Shown: positions 51,043-61,214, counted from the first letter of the stretch. The stretch: 64,000 nt of DNA from Martinezella multihospitum (GCF_900094585.1 NZ_FMAG01000003.1:904285-968284), one strand, 5' to 3'. Notes: a model not told the origin generated them from the letters alone. Numbers and translations: made by a program.

Positions 51043-53717
51043 ACGATGCACAGCTGCGGCTATCGTTGATAGCCTATTATCATTGTGTTGACCACGGTTA
51101 CGCACTTCCGCTTTATGGCCAAAGCGAAGGAGCGAACACGCTCTATGTCGCGCAGCCCGCTGTTCCGGGTGATCACTCTTCACCTATCGTTGCTTTCGAA
51201 CTGATCGATGTCGATGACCAGCGACGCCTGCCGCCAGGAGAATCTCTGCCTGTTGCTGTCGGTGAACCCTGGCGGGATGTATTCATCTGGAATGGCACTG
51301 CCTATGTGGGCACTCCTAACGAACTCTGGGATGAACTGATCCCTTTTCACGCCGACGTCATGTCGCGGGCACCTCTCAGTCTGCTTGATCTCGCAGTCAA
51401 TGCGCGTCGCAGAGAAGTTTCTGTTCTCGGCGGCGAGGCCATGTCGTTCCTGCGCGACCGCTTCGGAGAAGCAAGGGCCAGGAGCTGGCGGCGTCAATTC
51501 TTGCGTGAGCGGGCCGAGACTGCATTCCGCCGCGACTTTGAAAGCGAGAAACTGGCGGACGAAATCTTCCAGAAAATCCGCATTGAGGAAGAGGAAGCCA
51601 ATGTCCTTTCCCTTGTTCTTGCGCCCGATCTGAGAAATTTGTCGACGAATAGCCCGACAAATGCGTCGATATCGGCCCTGTCTCAGCTGGCCGCCTTCAT
51701 GGGTGCATCTATCGACCTGGCACCTGCGGCAAGGCCTGCGGAGCCGAAACCGTTGCCGACGGCGGCCATGCCTTCGTTCTCGCCGGCAGAAGAGACTGCT
51801 TTTCGCGGTGACGGGCCGGTTTTGATTGTCGCATCCGGCAAGCGTGCGAGAGAGATTGTCCGCCACCTGAAGACTGCCACCCCATATCCCGCTTCCGGCA
51901 TAGAGATTCTCACGACACGTCCCGGACAGTTTCCCGACATTGCCGACAGCAGCGTCAGGTCTATAGTTGCATTTGTCCTGGACGAAGATGAAAATCCCGG
52001 CCACGAGCTGCCTGCAGACGCGAGGCGCTTTCTCGAAAGACAGGCCGCGACAGGAGCGCTCGTGATGATCGTTCCCGCACTTCCACTGAAGCGCCCATCG
52101 GAACTGTTTCATCAACATCGGATCCTGGGCCTGGCCTCCGGCCACACGGTTCTTGATACCTCGATAGCCCGCTCACCCTTCTGGTGGGGCAACCCGAAAC
52201 GATCCCTTGACCGGAGAGTCTCAGACGTTATTCAACTTGCGATCTCTGCTGGACGCTCTCTGGCTGTACGTCGTGAACTACTACTCGCGTCATCCGGTGG
52301 CAAGGCTGTCGTTCTTTCAGTGGGTACGGTTCCATCTCAGCGACCAAAGACATCGCGACCTGATCAGATGGATGAACTACCGCTGGGATCGGAGGCAAGC
52401 TGGGTTTCAGCCGATCCGAAGCGAAACGATCGTTCCATCTTGTTTTCGCTTCGTCTCAACCCCGGTGAACTCGACGGTCCGTTAGATAGCGAGCAGATCG
52501 TTGTGGAGGGACGGCGGCCGGAGACAAGATTTTCGGAGTTTGCGATTGCGGTGATCGCATCGCTCGTCAATCGAGGCCGGCGGCGGACAACAGATTTCGG
52601 CATCGGCATAGAGGAGCGACGCACACCTCCTACTACTGTGGGCAGTCTCCTTCGATCGCAGGACCATGTTGCGGCTCTGCAGATCTCGACCGGGAGATCT
52701 GTTGTCAGCCTGCTGGTTACAGGCGAGACGCCTACACTAGAGGCCGTTCACCTTGCACAGCGCTCGGAATGGGAAATTGCTCGGTACACGGATTCCCCGA
52801 CACTCAGGCGCGTTCTCACCGCATCAGGCCCCTCAACTTTTCCAGATGAGATCGACATCGGATCCATCCGTTCCGTTGAAGTGAACAGGAATCTTGCCGC
52901 GCGGGGAGTTGATCTCAGAGACGTCGTCCGCGTCAGCTTTGACGTCCTTTCCGAATGGCTGGACAGGCTGCCGGAGAGCGATCGGGCCTTTGCGAGAGAA
53001 CAGGTTCGACCTCTGCGAACCGGGAGCCGTCCGTATGGCGATGCATCGAGCGATCATCTTCTACGTCGCGAGTTTGTTCTGAGTGACCGACAGGACGCCC
53101 GGTTGCTGATTGATATTCTGCGTTCGCACCCCAGCCGGTTTCCGGTCGCCCGCCCGATGAAACGGTCTTCTGATCTTGAAAAATGCTGGGCGCATCCTCG
53201 AGAGTTCAAGCGATATGCCCTGATAGACGGGCTCGTCCCGGGCATCGTTCTTGAGCTTCAGCCGGGGGAAATTCCGTCTCAGGAAATGTTCGTGATAGAT
53301 GGAGATGTCGCTGTCCCGGCACTGTTCCGATCGCGGGTGTTTGCGGTGTGGGCACGGGCGACACTGCCTCCGGCAAGCAGCTGGATGTCACGGTTCTCAG
53401 TGACCAGCACGTTCGGAGGTTTTCCCATTCCGGAACCCTTCCGCATTGTCCGACTGGGAGCAGACACTTCCGCGCTCGTCGCCGAACAGGCACCATCATC
53501 ACTGCGCCAGGCCGTGGAGCAGATCGACCAGCACGTTGAAAGGGTCCTCTCTGGTCTTGCGCCGGAGAACTGGCGCGAGGCCCACCGTCTTGCTCAGGAC
53601 AATGCCGGCTGGCATCATCTCGATGAATTCGTCCTGGGGGCCTACGAGCTTCCGGTCGATGCCAGCGACCTGCAAATCCTCGGCCGCCTTCTCGAGCTCA
53701 ACGCTTCACTCGATTAA
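51039..53717 (+). CDS. Large unknown protein with methyltransferase-TRD-like C-terminus
   Basis: This 892-residue protein is coupled to the DarT-like gene (ATGA). Residues 763-804 (RSRVFAVWARATLPP ... SRFSVTSTFGGFPIPEP) match the specificity-domain pattern of type IIG/MmeI/PglX-like adenine methyltransferases, and the end WHHLDEFVLGAYELP ... ILGRLLELN matches their terminal AYGWP-and-LN signature. I cannot find NPPY or a SAM-binding loop in residues 1-750. The N-terminal half includes a stretch with weak Rossmann-like strands (GPVLIVASGKRAREIVRHLKTA). It may recognise DNA without modifying it. It converges with the AIPR gene, the stops being seven bases apart. Confidence 0.6.
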   Translation: MNDAQLRLSLIAYYHCVDHGYALPLYGQSEGANTLYVAQPAVPGDHSSPIVAFELIDVDDQRRLPPGESLPVAVGEPWRDVFIWNGTAYVGTPNELWDELIPFHADVMSRAPLSLLDLAVNARRREVSVLGGEAMSFLRDRFGEARARSWRRQFLRERAETAFRRDFESEKLADEIFQKIRIEEEEANVLSLVLAPDLRNLSTNSPTNASISALSQLAAFMGASIDLAPAARPAEPKPLPTAAMPSFSPAEETAFRGDGPVLIVASGKRAREIVRHLKTATPYPASGIEILTTRPGQFPDIADSSVRSIVAFVLDEDENPGHELPADARRFLERQAATGALVMIVPALPLKRPSELFHQHRILGLASGHTVLDTSIARSPFWWGNPKRSLDRRVSDVIQLAISAGRSLAVRRELLLASSGGKAVVLSVGTVPSQRPKTSRPDQMDELPLGSEASWVSADPKRNDRSILFSLRLNPGELDGPLDSEQIVVEGRRPETRFSEFAIAVIASLVNRGRRRTTDFGIGIEERRTPPTTVGSLLRSQDHVAALQISTGRSVVSLLVTGETPTLEAVHLAQRSEWEIARYTDSPTLRRVLTASGPSTFPDEIDIGSIRSVEVNRNLAARGVDLRDVVRVSFDVLSEWLDRLPESDRAFAREQVRPLRTGSRPYGDASSDHLLRREFVLSDRQDARLLIDILRSHPSRFPVARPMKRSSDLEKCWAHPREFKRYALIDGLVPGIVLELQPGEIPSQEMFVIDGDVAVPALFRSRVFAVWARATLPPASSWMSRFSVTSTFGGFPIPEPFRIVRLGADTSALVAEQAPSSLRQAVEQIDQHVERVLSGLAPENWREAHRLAQDNAGWHHLDEFVLGAYELPVDASDLQILGRLLELNASLD

Positions 53718-53724
53718 TCAAACA

Positions 53725-55788
53725 TCAGGTCTGAGCTGGCCCAATGTTTCCCTCGAAGCCTTTGTTCGCGGCAAGCTCGATAATCCTGATGCCTTGCTGG
53801 GCCTGCTTGATCGTCGGTACACGCTGCCATCCTGCCCCCGCGTAACTGCTGAGGGTGTGCGCTATTCCGCATTGCCAGGTTGCAAGATTTCCCGTCCTTG
53901 TCCCCCAGAGATGAATGGCAAACCACTGTTCTGCCGAAAGGCGCATGCAGACTGCAAGAGATTCATGATTGTCACGTGGCAGTTCGGCAGATTCGCCGGA
54001 AGGCGCCAGGTCTTCGCTGCCCCACTCGTCTGGAAGGCTTCCTTCGATCGGGAGGTCCAGCTGTTTCATGGCTGCCCAGCAGGCTTCCTTCTTGGCCCAT
54101 TCCGTAATATTTCGACCTGCAGCACTGGTCTGAATCTGTCTGTCTATCGCGTAGGACCAGACGCGCAGGAGCTCTTCGAGTTCTTCCGAGAGCGACTGTC
54201 GCTGCCAGATGTGATCCAGACGCAGCCGGCCACCTGTCCTGTGCGACAAGTATGATACTAGATAGGTAGCAATATTAATGCGATATGCCGGAAATCCCTC
54301 ACGCCTGACAATCCGCTGCGCAGCAAGAAACAGGATGGCCTGGGCGATCGCATCGCGATAAAAAGCCTCATCGGGCTCCCATCTGTTGCCGCGATTATCG
54401 CGCATGCGCTTCATATACGCGATGAAGTTTTTCTGAACGCCTCCGCTGACGACGTACGGGAAACGGCTCCAGCTGTTGAGGTAACGGGCAAGATCGGTCT
54501 TGGAGATCCGGTTTGCTGGAGGGGTCCGCTCACGAAACGCGCGGACGCGCGCGTCAGTGGTCCCTTCTATGTTCAGAGCGGTCTGGTACTGTCCCCGTGA
54601 GCGCTCATAGAACCAACGCGTCCGCTCTCCAGGCACCCAGACATCCTTCGAAAGGCGTTCGAGGACGATATGGAATGGTTCATTCGATGAGAAGTCAGCC
54701 TCCTGGATCACGTTCTGTGTGTTCGCGAAACGCGAGATCTGAGGGACCATTTCCTCGACACTTTCCAGCGGCAAACGCGTAATTTTTGCAGAGACGTGAA
54801 CCCGCGAAAGATCGAGCCGGTCTCTCTTGCGGGCGCGATGGATGGATGCAGTTGTCTGACCTCCGTTGACGATCTGCAGCCCCCGGATTCCGGTTACCAC
54901 CGTGGTCCCGTCACGTATCTGGGTCCGGACCTCGTCAGCGGTTACGGAAATTCCGTTGTTGTATGCCATGAAGTAGCCGGGCCGATCCCGGATTGTGTCA
55001 CGGATCCCGCGGTTAACCTTGCCAGCCGCCTGAAGAAAGGCGCGCACGTTGTATTCCAGAATGCTGGGTCCATATCGTTCGTAGAGTTCGTAAAGCGTGT
55101 CCCCCGGAATGATTGCAAGGTAGGTTTCATAAGGTTCCGGCCCGGATGGCATGGGGACACAGGGGATCGGAGGCATTCCTAGCACAGAAAGTTCGACGTC
55201 GATGGTTTCCCGCGTCTGCCCTGAGCGCATTGTCCTCATCAGCCGGCGCAGATCATAGATTTCGAACGTTACTTCGACGCCGGCTATGGTTTCAGGATCG
55301 ATCGTACGGGCTAAGCTCAGCCCATCGGTGATCACAACCACTCGCGCCTGTGCAGTACCGGCTGCAAGCACTTCATGAATTCGCTCCATCATTGCGTAAC
55401 GGTCGCTGGCTGTTTCGAGCTCCAGATGAACTTCGCGTTTTGCCGCCAGCAGCGCTCGCGCAGCCTGACGGGCTAGGCGCGTAACGTCGGCTGCCGGAAG
55501 GGTGGCGGGTTCCCGCGATCCGGCAAAACTTGCAACGATCAGGTCGATGCGCTCACCATCATCAGGAATTGCAAATCCTGAAAGCCGGGCAACCCCGCTT
55601 CCAACCTTCGTTTGGAAGTGACATGTGACGGGGTCCTCGACGATGCCGATCTCGGCAAGGTGTTCGCCGACGACGTTGACGAAAGCGTTCTCGCTGAAAT
55701 CGCCACCGTCAGCATCGCCAAGAGCGCGATCTCCGATTTCCGATCTCAGGTGGTCTGCGAACTTCTGGAGTTCCTGATCTTCAGCCAT
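53725..55788 (-). CDS. AIPR family protein (abortive infection phage resistance type)
   Basis: This 687-residue protein has the AIPR signature: GPSILEYNVRAFLQAAGKVNRGIRDTIRDRPGYFMAYNNGISVTADEV then IRGLQIVNGGQTTASIHRARKR, and ISRFANTQNVIQEADFSSNEPFHI. AIPR proteins are linked to phage-resistance and restriction islands; a nucleic-acid role is assumed but not proven. It is the last gene of the defence operon and overlaps the PD-(D/E)XK gene by eight bases, which fixes the ATG at 55788 against a longer frame. Confidence 0.85.
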   Translation of the reverse strand: MAEDQELQKFADHLRSEIGDRALGDADGGDFSENAFVNVVGEHLAEIGIVEDPVTCHFQTKVGSGVARLSGFAIPDDGERIDLIVASFAGSREPATLPAADVTRLARQAARALLAAKREVHLELETASDRYAMMERIHEVLAAGTAQARVVVITDGLSLARTIDPETIAGVEVTFEIYDLRRLMRTMRSGQTRETIDVELSVLGMPPIPCVPMPSGPEPYETYLAIIPGDTLYELYERYGPSILEYNVRAFLQAAGKVNRGIRDTIRDRPGYFMAYNNGISVTADEVRTQIRDGTTVVTGIRGLQIVNGGQTTASIHRARKRDRLDLSRVHVSAKITRLPLESVEEMVPQISRFANTQNVIQEADFSSNEPFHIVLERLSKDVWVPGERTRWFYERSRGQYQTALNIEGTTDARVRAFRERTPPANRISKTDLARYLNSWSRFPYVVSGGVQKNFIAYMKRMRDNRGNRWEPDEAFYRDAIAQAILFLAAQRIVRREGFPAYRINIATYLVSYLSHRTGGRLRLDHIWQRQSLSEELEELLRVWSYAIDRQIQTSAAGRNITEWAKKEACWAAMKQLDLPIEGSLPDEWGSEDLAPSGESAELPRDNHESLAVCMRLSAEQWFAIHLWGTRTGNLATWQCGIAHTLSSYAGAGWQRVPTIKQAQQGIRIIELAANKGFEGNIGPAQT

Positions 55789-56785
55789 CGACAATTCCAG
55801 CAAGCATGGACAGCATCGTGCTTGGCACCGACCAGGGAGCACAGGCGGCGAGATCAATGCTGTAGGTGCATTCACGGATGCCCGTTCGCAGTTCGCTTCG
55901 GGCAATGTGAGGAAAATCGGCGGTCACATCGAAGAACTGAATAGCCGCCAGCTCCAGCCGGAGCATATAGTTGTCGCTGTGGACATCAACATATCCGGCA
56001 GCCAGCAGCTGTGCCGTAAACTCTGGAAGCGAGGCTGGCGCTTCGTCCATCAGCCGATTCCTTATTGCCATGATGATGTCCGGAAGTGTTCTTCCCACAG
56101 TTGACTGGTGCAACTGAAGATGAGCAAGCACAATTCGGCCACGAGCCGGATCGAGCTGTGCAGAGTTGGCGATCGCCATGCTCTGGGGGGCCTGCCGTAT
56201 CGTCGACTTGATCTCGAGATACCCGTTATCGAGGCTGAAATCGTTAGGCTCGCCGCGAGGTCCCGACCACCCCCCGACTGCCCTCTCCAGGCCGATGAGG
56301 GGTGCCAGATACTCGCTGAGGACAAGCAATTCGCCCATCAGGCCGATTACAGCCTCCTCGGAGAGACCATCCGGCCCGAAGCGCGCCATGAAGGACTGCC
56401 ACACGTGGAGACGGTCAATGAACGTCGAAAGTGCGGAGGCAGGGTCAGACTGGGTGGCAGCAATCTGAGCTACATCCAGGCAGAGAACCGCAAAGACAGT
56501 GGAATACGCTCGGTCGGCGAGGGATAGCAGTATTCGGCCCCGACCCGTCTGACTTAGCCCCGGCCGGCTGGCCTCCACACGAAACCCCTGTGATCCGGGC
56601 AGACGTTGAACTCTGGGCATCGCCGCAACTGGCGCTTCGATCAGCAGGCTAGGCGTTGCGCCGGGTTGATGAAGGCCGGCAAAAATTTCACACGGAGCTT
56701 CCCGTAGAATCCGGCGCAGATGCCATCCCGCCTCATCCCGTCTCTCACCCGCAAGCGCCTCCCAGGCTTCGGTGACGACGTTCAT
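55781..56785 (-). CDS. PD-(D/E)XK motif protein (DUF4420)
   Basis: This 334-residue predicted nuclease has Glu152 (GLMGELLVLSEYL), then GPRGEPNDFSLDNGYLEIKST with Asp182, Glu191 and Lys193 forming the ND...EIK catalytic set. These proteins accompany Z1 ATPases and GHKL ATPases in restriction-modification-like islands and are the probable cutting subunit. It overlaps the Z1 gene by four bases and the AIPR gene by eight. Confidence 0.85.
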   Translation of the reverse strand: MNVVTEAWEALAGERRDEAGWHLRRILREAPCEIFAGLHQPGATPSLLIEAPVAAMPRVQRLPGSQGFRVEASRPGLSQTGRGRILLSLADRAYSTVFAVLCLDVAQIAATQSDPASALSTFIDRLHVWQSFMARFGPDGLSEEAVIGLMGELLVLSEYLAPLIGLERAVGGWSGPRGEPNDFSLDNGYLEIKSTIRQAPQSMAIANSAQLDPARGRIVLAHLQLHQSTVGRTLPDIIMAIRNRLMDEAPASLPEFTAQLLAAGYVDVHSDNYMLRLELAAIQFFDVTADFPHIARSELRTGIRECTYSIDLAACAPWSVPSTMLSMLAGIVDG

Positions 56786-59673
56786 GCGTCTCCCTCGTCG
56801 TCGTCGCCAACACCGTAGATGCTGTTGACCATGTAACTCACGGATCCTGCGTTGCCGCTGTGCGGAAAACTGATGGCAAGTCCCAGAGGAGCCGTATCGA
56901 CCTGAAGAAAGGTGTGATGGAACGTTCCGCCATCCGGATGTTCGAGCTCCTGAGTGCGCGCCAGCGGGTAGAGCATCAGCAGGCCACGCTCCGCGGGTCG
57001 ATGTTGTCGAAGATAGACGCCGCTTGGTGCCTCTGGATCCTTGTCCGTCCTGCGCCGGCGTTTGGACGGGTTCTCCAGAGTCTTCCTGAAGGCAGATTCA
57101 TAGGCTCCGGAATCAAGATCTACAGCCTCATCGCGTGGGTTCACAAGACGACGTATGACGTAACGATCTTCAGGTCCAATCACTCTCGGCTTTCTTGGAT
57201 CCTGGCCGTAACCGCCCTTGGGTTGACGGACAACAGTATTCACCGAGATGGGGCCAAATGTTACCCTGTCCCTGCCCTCACCACCAACCAGCAGGACCTC
57301 CCATTCCTGCAATTCGCCTTTCCTGACCTGGGTTCTTATGTACTTGGCGAGAATTGCCGTGTTGGCGCGCGCGGCGTCCTCATGGGTCGAAAACCGGTCG
57401 AGAAGCGTGAGAACAGTGTCGACGGGTACACCGGACCAGAGATGCGAACCCTTCCAGCGATGGCTTCGTCCGCCGGGCCGCAGCTGTGAAGGATCCGGAG
57501 TCTGCCTGATGCCTATATCCGACAGCTGGCGGACGAATTCCAGCGCTGCCTTGTGGTTCTGCCGCAGGACATCCGGATTGACCGAGAAGACGGTTGTTTC
57601 CGAAATGTCTCCCGCGAAAGACACCTGGAGTTCCGTCCCGTGCCGCATCTTGGCCCGCGACGTTACGGTGAGAGCCGGGTGTCTGCGCACGCGAAGGCCG
57701 AACTGACCGGGTGTGGCATGGGTTGCCTCCATGCGGTCAAACTCGCGACGCAGTTCGTCGCTTGCCTGGGCAATATGACCGTACCAGTCCACATGGTCCT
57801 GAGTCGTAAACAGTCTGCAGAGATCGAGATAGCCGCGCCGGTATCCAAACCAGCGCCCCATCTGCATGAGCGTGTCATACATGGTAGAGCCCCGCAGAAA
57901 ATAAGTGACGGAAAGGCCTTCGAGAGTCAGCCCACGAGCCAGCTTGTCGCCTCCGACAGCAATGACGTTCAGGCCCCGTTCCCTGTTGAGCTCATAGTCA
58001 AGCACATCGGCCGAGCTGCCATTGATCTCATGCACGCTGATCGAGCTCGCAGTCAACCTGAGAGAGGTTTCCAGAGCACTCCACGAAACCTCCGGACAAT
58101 CCTCCAACCCCAGGTTCTGCGTGACGGGTTCGAACTCGTTCTCCCACAAATGCTTGAATGACTTCAGTCCTTCCTCACCGCCATAGCGCACTTCGTTGAC
58201 GAGTTGATCTAGAGCTTCCTGAATCTGCGCGATAACCCGCTTCTGAACGGCCTGATACCGCGTAACATGTATGAGCATGCTGTTATGGACACGGAGCTGG
58301 CCACGTTCGCGTCGGGCCGCAACTACCAGCATGAAGCTTTGTATCGCCTTTCTGAGTGACGGGGGAACAACGTCCTCGCCGTTGAACAGCGGTACATGGA
58401 CCACTTTGTGTACCGGCGGCATCCAGCCCTGCGTTTCCTTCCTCGCCAGGCTGTCCGCGTGATCGGTGACGGTTACCAGAAGTTCTGGAAGCCCGGAGAC
58501 TTCCTCTTCCTCGACTTCGCCGGAGTATCCAAAGATCTTGGAGGCGCCAACATAGTTTTCCGGAACAGGCATGTTCACAATGAAGTCGCGAGGAAAAAGA
58601 TCCTGAAATTCCTCGTTTGTCTCAGCGTCGGGATGGATGAAAATGTTGGCAAAGGGGGTCGCGGTATAGGCGACATAGGAAACCTGATCAAACCGGCGCA
58701 GGATCTGGCGTATTTTCGCGTTGATCGATGTCGGCTTGTGTTTCGGGTCAGCAATGCCGTTGGTGAATTTCTGCTGGCGGGTATCCACGGACGCGTTGTC
58801 TGCCTCATCATCAATCACAAGCAGCGGCATGGCATGGAATCGCTTCAGGCCACCCTCGGTGGAATTGGCTGTCACGTCGATCCATTTGAGCACGCTGTCA
58901 AGGACACTGCCATTCTTCTTGACGACGAGAAGAAGCGGATGGCCACCTGGATGCACGCCGAACTGCGACATTACCTTCCAGTTGAAATCGCCTTTCTCGG
59001 TTCTGTTGGTCGCCCAGTCAACCACCGCAGAAGGATCAATCTGCCCGGCACCGATGACACGCGAGCCGCTTTCTCCAATAGGGACACTGATCTTGCCGAT
59101 GAACCCTTCGTCCAAGCGGATCTGAGTCTGGCTTCGAAGGTTGTTGTTAAGTCCAGCGAGGACAATGATCACCTTGTATCCGGCATCCGCGGCCTTACAG
59201 ATCAGACCGGTGTAGTTGCCGGTCTTGCCAGACTGGACATCTCCTACGACCATTCCGCGCCGATCGAATTTTCCTTTCTCTGCCGGATTGCCACACAACT
59301 CGAGAATCCGGTCCGTAATCCGGTTGAGGAAGTTGATTGCAGGCTGTGGCAGCTGCTGACGTATGAGAAGAGCGCGATACCGCTCCCAGTATCTCCAGGT
59401 TATGCTTTCCTGGCGGTCATTGAGCCAGGGAACATGACCATCCTCCGCAAGAAGGATGGAAGCATTGCCGATGAATGTGCTGAAGATCATTTCAAGATGT
59501 GCGGTGGCGGCATCCCGGGAAGTTTCTTCGCGCCATTCCGGAAAGGCCGCCAGCAACCGGTCGATCGTCTCGCCGATCTCCTGCCGGGTAATCGGCGTAT
59601 CACCGGCGCGTTGCGAAAGACGGAGCTGGGCCATCTGAACGAGTTCGGACTGGAAATGCGGGTTGACGGGCAT
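56782..59673 (-). CDS. Z1 domain superfamily II ATPase
   Basis: This 963-residue ATPase, probably a DNA translocase or helicase, has Walker A GDVQSGKTGNYTGL near residue 144, a DEAD-type Walker B LVIDDEADNAS near residue 288, QVSYVAYTATPFANIFIHP (motif III), GGDKLARGLTLEGLSVTYFLRGSTMYDTLMQMGRWFGYRRGYLDLCRLF (motifs V and VI). The Z1 type is recognised by this C-terminal arrangement. The start at 59673 leaves one base after the GHKL gene's stop (TGACATG). It works with the GHKL ATPase, nuclease and methyltransferase of the same operon. Confidence 0.88.
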   Translation of the reverse strand: MPVNPHFQSELVQMAQLRLSQRAGDTPITRQEIGETIDRLLAAFPEWREETSRDAATAHLEMIFSTFIGNASILLAEDGHVPWLNDRQESITWRYWERYRALLIRQQLPQPAINFLNRITDRILELCGNPAEKGKFDRRGMVVGDVQSGKTGNYTGLICKAADAGYKVIIVLAGLNNNLRSQTQIRLDEGFIGKISVPIGESGSRVIGAGQIDPSAVVDWATNRTEKGDFNWKVMSQFGVHPGGHPLLLVVKKNGSVLDSVLKWIDVTANSTEGGLKRFHAMPLLVIDDEADNASVDTRQQKFTNGIADPKHKPTSINAKIRQILRRFDQVSYVAYTATPFANIFIHPDAETNEEFQDLFPRDFIVNMPVPENYVGASKIFGYSGEVEEEEVSGLPELLVTVTDHADSLARKETQGWMPPVHKVVHVPLFNGEDVVPPSLRKAIQSFMLVVAARRERGQLRVHNSMLIHVTRYQAVQKRVIAQIQEALDQLVNEVRYGGEEGLKSFKHLWENEFEPVTQNLGLEDCPEVSWSALETSLRLTASSISVHEINGSSADVLDYELNRERGLNVIAVGGDKLARGLTLEGLSVTYFLRGSTMYDTLMQMGRWFGYRRGYLDLCRLFTTQDHVDWYGHIAQASDELRREFDRMEATHATPGQFGLRVRRHPALTVTSRAKMRHGTELQVSFAGDISETTVFSVNPDVLRQNHKAALEFVRQLSDIGIRQTPDPSQLRPGGRSHRWKGSHLWSGVPVDTVLTLLDRFSTHEDAARANTAILAKYIRTQVRKGELQEWEVLLVGGEGRDRVTFGPISVNTVVRQPKGGYGQDPRKPRVIGPEDRYVIRRLVNPRDEAVDLDSGAYESAFRKTLENPSKRRRRTDKDPEAPSGVYLRQHRPAERGLLMLYPLARTQELEHPDGGTFHHTFLQVDTAPLGLAISFPHSGNAGSVSYMVNSIYGVGDDDEGDA

Positions 59674-59674
59674 G

Positions 59675-61213
59675 TCAGGTCCCGATCTCGTCAGGAAGTT
59701 TCTGAACCGCATCGGGGTAGGAAGAGAACGGCTCCAACCCCAGCAACCTTGCCCGGGCCTCATCCGCACCAAGCTTCAACTCTGTGCGCATGTGATGGTA
59801 AAGCGACGTGAGAGCAGCGTTCTCCTCAACCGAAGGGGTAGCGGCAGCTTTCGGTGCAGTAAAGTCCGCCGTTTCACTGACGTCAATCCAGATCCGCTGC
59901 ACGGGCACCGTGGCCTCGATTACGGCCAGCATCTCCTCGATGAGATGGCGTCTGTCGCCCACTGCGTCGAGTGCATGGCGCACGGATGGATGCGAACGGT
60001 CGACGCGATAAGTGACTCCTCTGCTCGTATGAATCGGGGTCCAGGCTCGGACAACCGGCTGTCCGGGCTTGCGCCTGGACACGCCGGCCCGGTGCGCGAA
60101 AATTTCCCTCGCGTCACGTCGCACATTTTCAGCCAGCGACTGAAGGCGACCACGCAGAGATGGCGGCGGTACGGCGATTGATTTGCGGATATCTACCTTC
60201 CAGTCCAGGTCTCCACTCGTGGGAAGGTCCAGCCGGATACGTGCAAGACGATGGACACCGGTCTGGGCCCAGCCACGGCCCGGCCCAAGCCCCAGCCACC
60301 CGCCTGCGACCAGCAGCCGCCTGCCTCTATAGACAAAAAATCCTTCGTGAGCCTGCCACCCGCCAGGCCCTTCTGCCTTCGCAAATTCCGCACTCGTCAT
60401 TCGATCGCGATGGGGGAGAACGAAACCTTGAATCTCGACAGATCCTCCACTGTGCTCGATGGTTTCCACGGGCGTCGGCGTTGTTGCCCTGTGATCCGAG
60501 ATAAATGGATCCCAGGGCCGGATCTTCTGTGCGTCATCTTCGCCGTTGATGGTGATGATGAGGCGGGGGTCGACACCCTCCAGGTAACGGTGGAATGTCA
60601 TTGCCAGATGGTGCTCTACCGTCCTGGCCAGCTTCAGAAACCGGTCCCGGTCGATCGGATCATCATTCAGCTTCCCAGCGAGCATGCGGTCCAGACGGGC
60701 GATAACGACGACGGTCCCATGCCGTTGCTTCCCGAGAATGTCGGCGTCGCTCGCGATTTCGGGCGGCATCCCGCGAAGCAGTTTCCAGCTGTCCACATCT
60801 TCGATGTATTTCAGATCCCAGTAACGAGCCTCCAGGCCGCCGCCCTCCACCTTTGAGGCGACGGCCAGAAGGCTGCCCTGAGAAAGAGAGGCAGACTTCA
60901 GCCCCAGGCTGAAACGGCCAAGGTCATCAGGCGGTCTTGGCGCAAGGGGATGGCGCCCGGCTGGACGCATGGCCTCGATGAGAGCCGCACGATCCATGCC
61001 CCGACCATTGTCGATGATGCGGACAATTGAAGATGGGCCCCGCCACTCGAAATCCACGCGGACTCGTCTAGCTCCCGCTGCTATGCAGTTGTCGATCAGA
61101 TCGGCGATCGCAGCGGCGGGCGAGTAGCCAATTCCCCGGAGAGATTCAAGCATCGCGCTCGCTCCCGGGGGGGCTGGATCGTAGGGCAGTTCATCGGCGA
61201 TCGGTCCTGTCAT
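59675..61213 (-). CDS. GHKL ATPase, MutL/MORC-like
   Basis: This 512-residue protein has Bergerat-fold motifs: N-box ADLIDNCIAAGA with Asn42, G1 box IIDNGRGM at residues 67-73, and G2 box GRFSLGLKSAS at 99-109. The normal Glu before Asn in the N-box (E-x-x-x-N) is Asp38 here. A transducer-like middle region follows. The family is related to MutL and the prokaryotic ancestors of MORC ATPases. It lies between the methyltransferase and Z1 genes with TGACATG junctions on both sides, so it is translated in step with them. Confidence 0.87.
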   Translation of the reverse strand: MTGPIADELPYDPAPPGASAMLESLRGIGYSPAAAIADLIDNCIAAGARRVRVDFEWRGPSSIVRIIDNGRGMDRAALIEAMRPAGRHPLAPRPPDDLGRFSLGLKSASLSQGSLLAVASKVEGGGLEARYWDLKYIEDVDSWKLLRGMPPEIASDADILGKQRHGTVVVIARLDRMLAGKLNDDPIDRDRFLKLARTVEHHLAMTFHRYLEGVDPRLIITINGEDDAQKIRPWDPFISDHRATTPTPVETIEHSGGSVEIQGFVLPHRDRMTSAEFAKAEGPGGWQAHEGFFVYRGRRLLVAGGWLGLGPGRGWAQTGVHRLARIRLDLPTSGDLDWKVDIRKSIAVPPPSLRGRLQSLAENVRRDAREIFAHRAGVSRRKPGQPVVRAWTPIHTSRGVTYRVDRSHPSVRHALDAVGDRRHLIEEMLAVIEATVPVQRIWIDVSETADFTAPKAAATPSVEENAALTSLYHHMRTELKLGADEARARLLGLEPFSSYPDAVQKLPDEIGT

Positions 61214-61214
61214 G

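Noticed and set aside
58396..59811. Plus-strand open frame opposite the Z1 ATPase
   Set aside because: It is antisense to clear helicase motifs; no family features.
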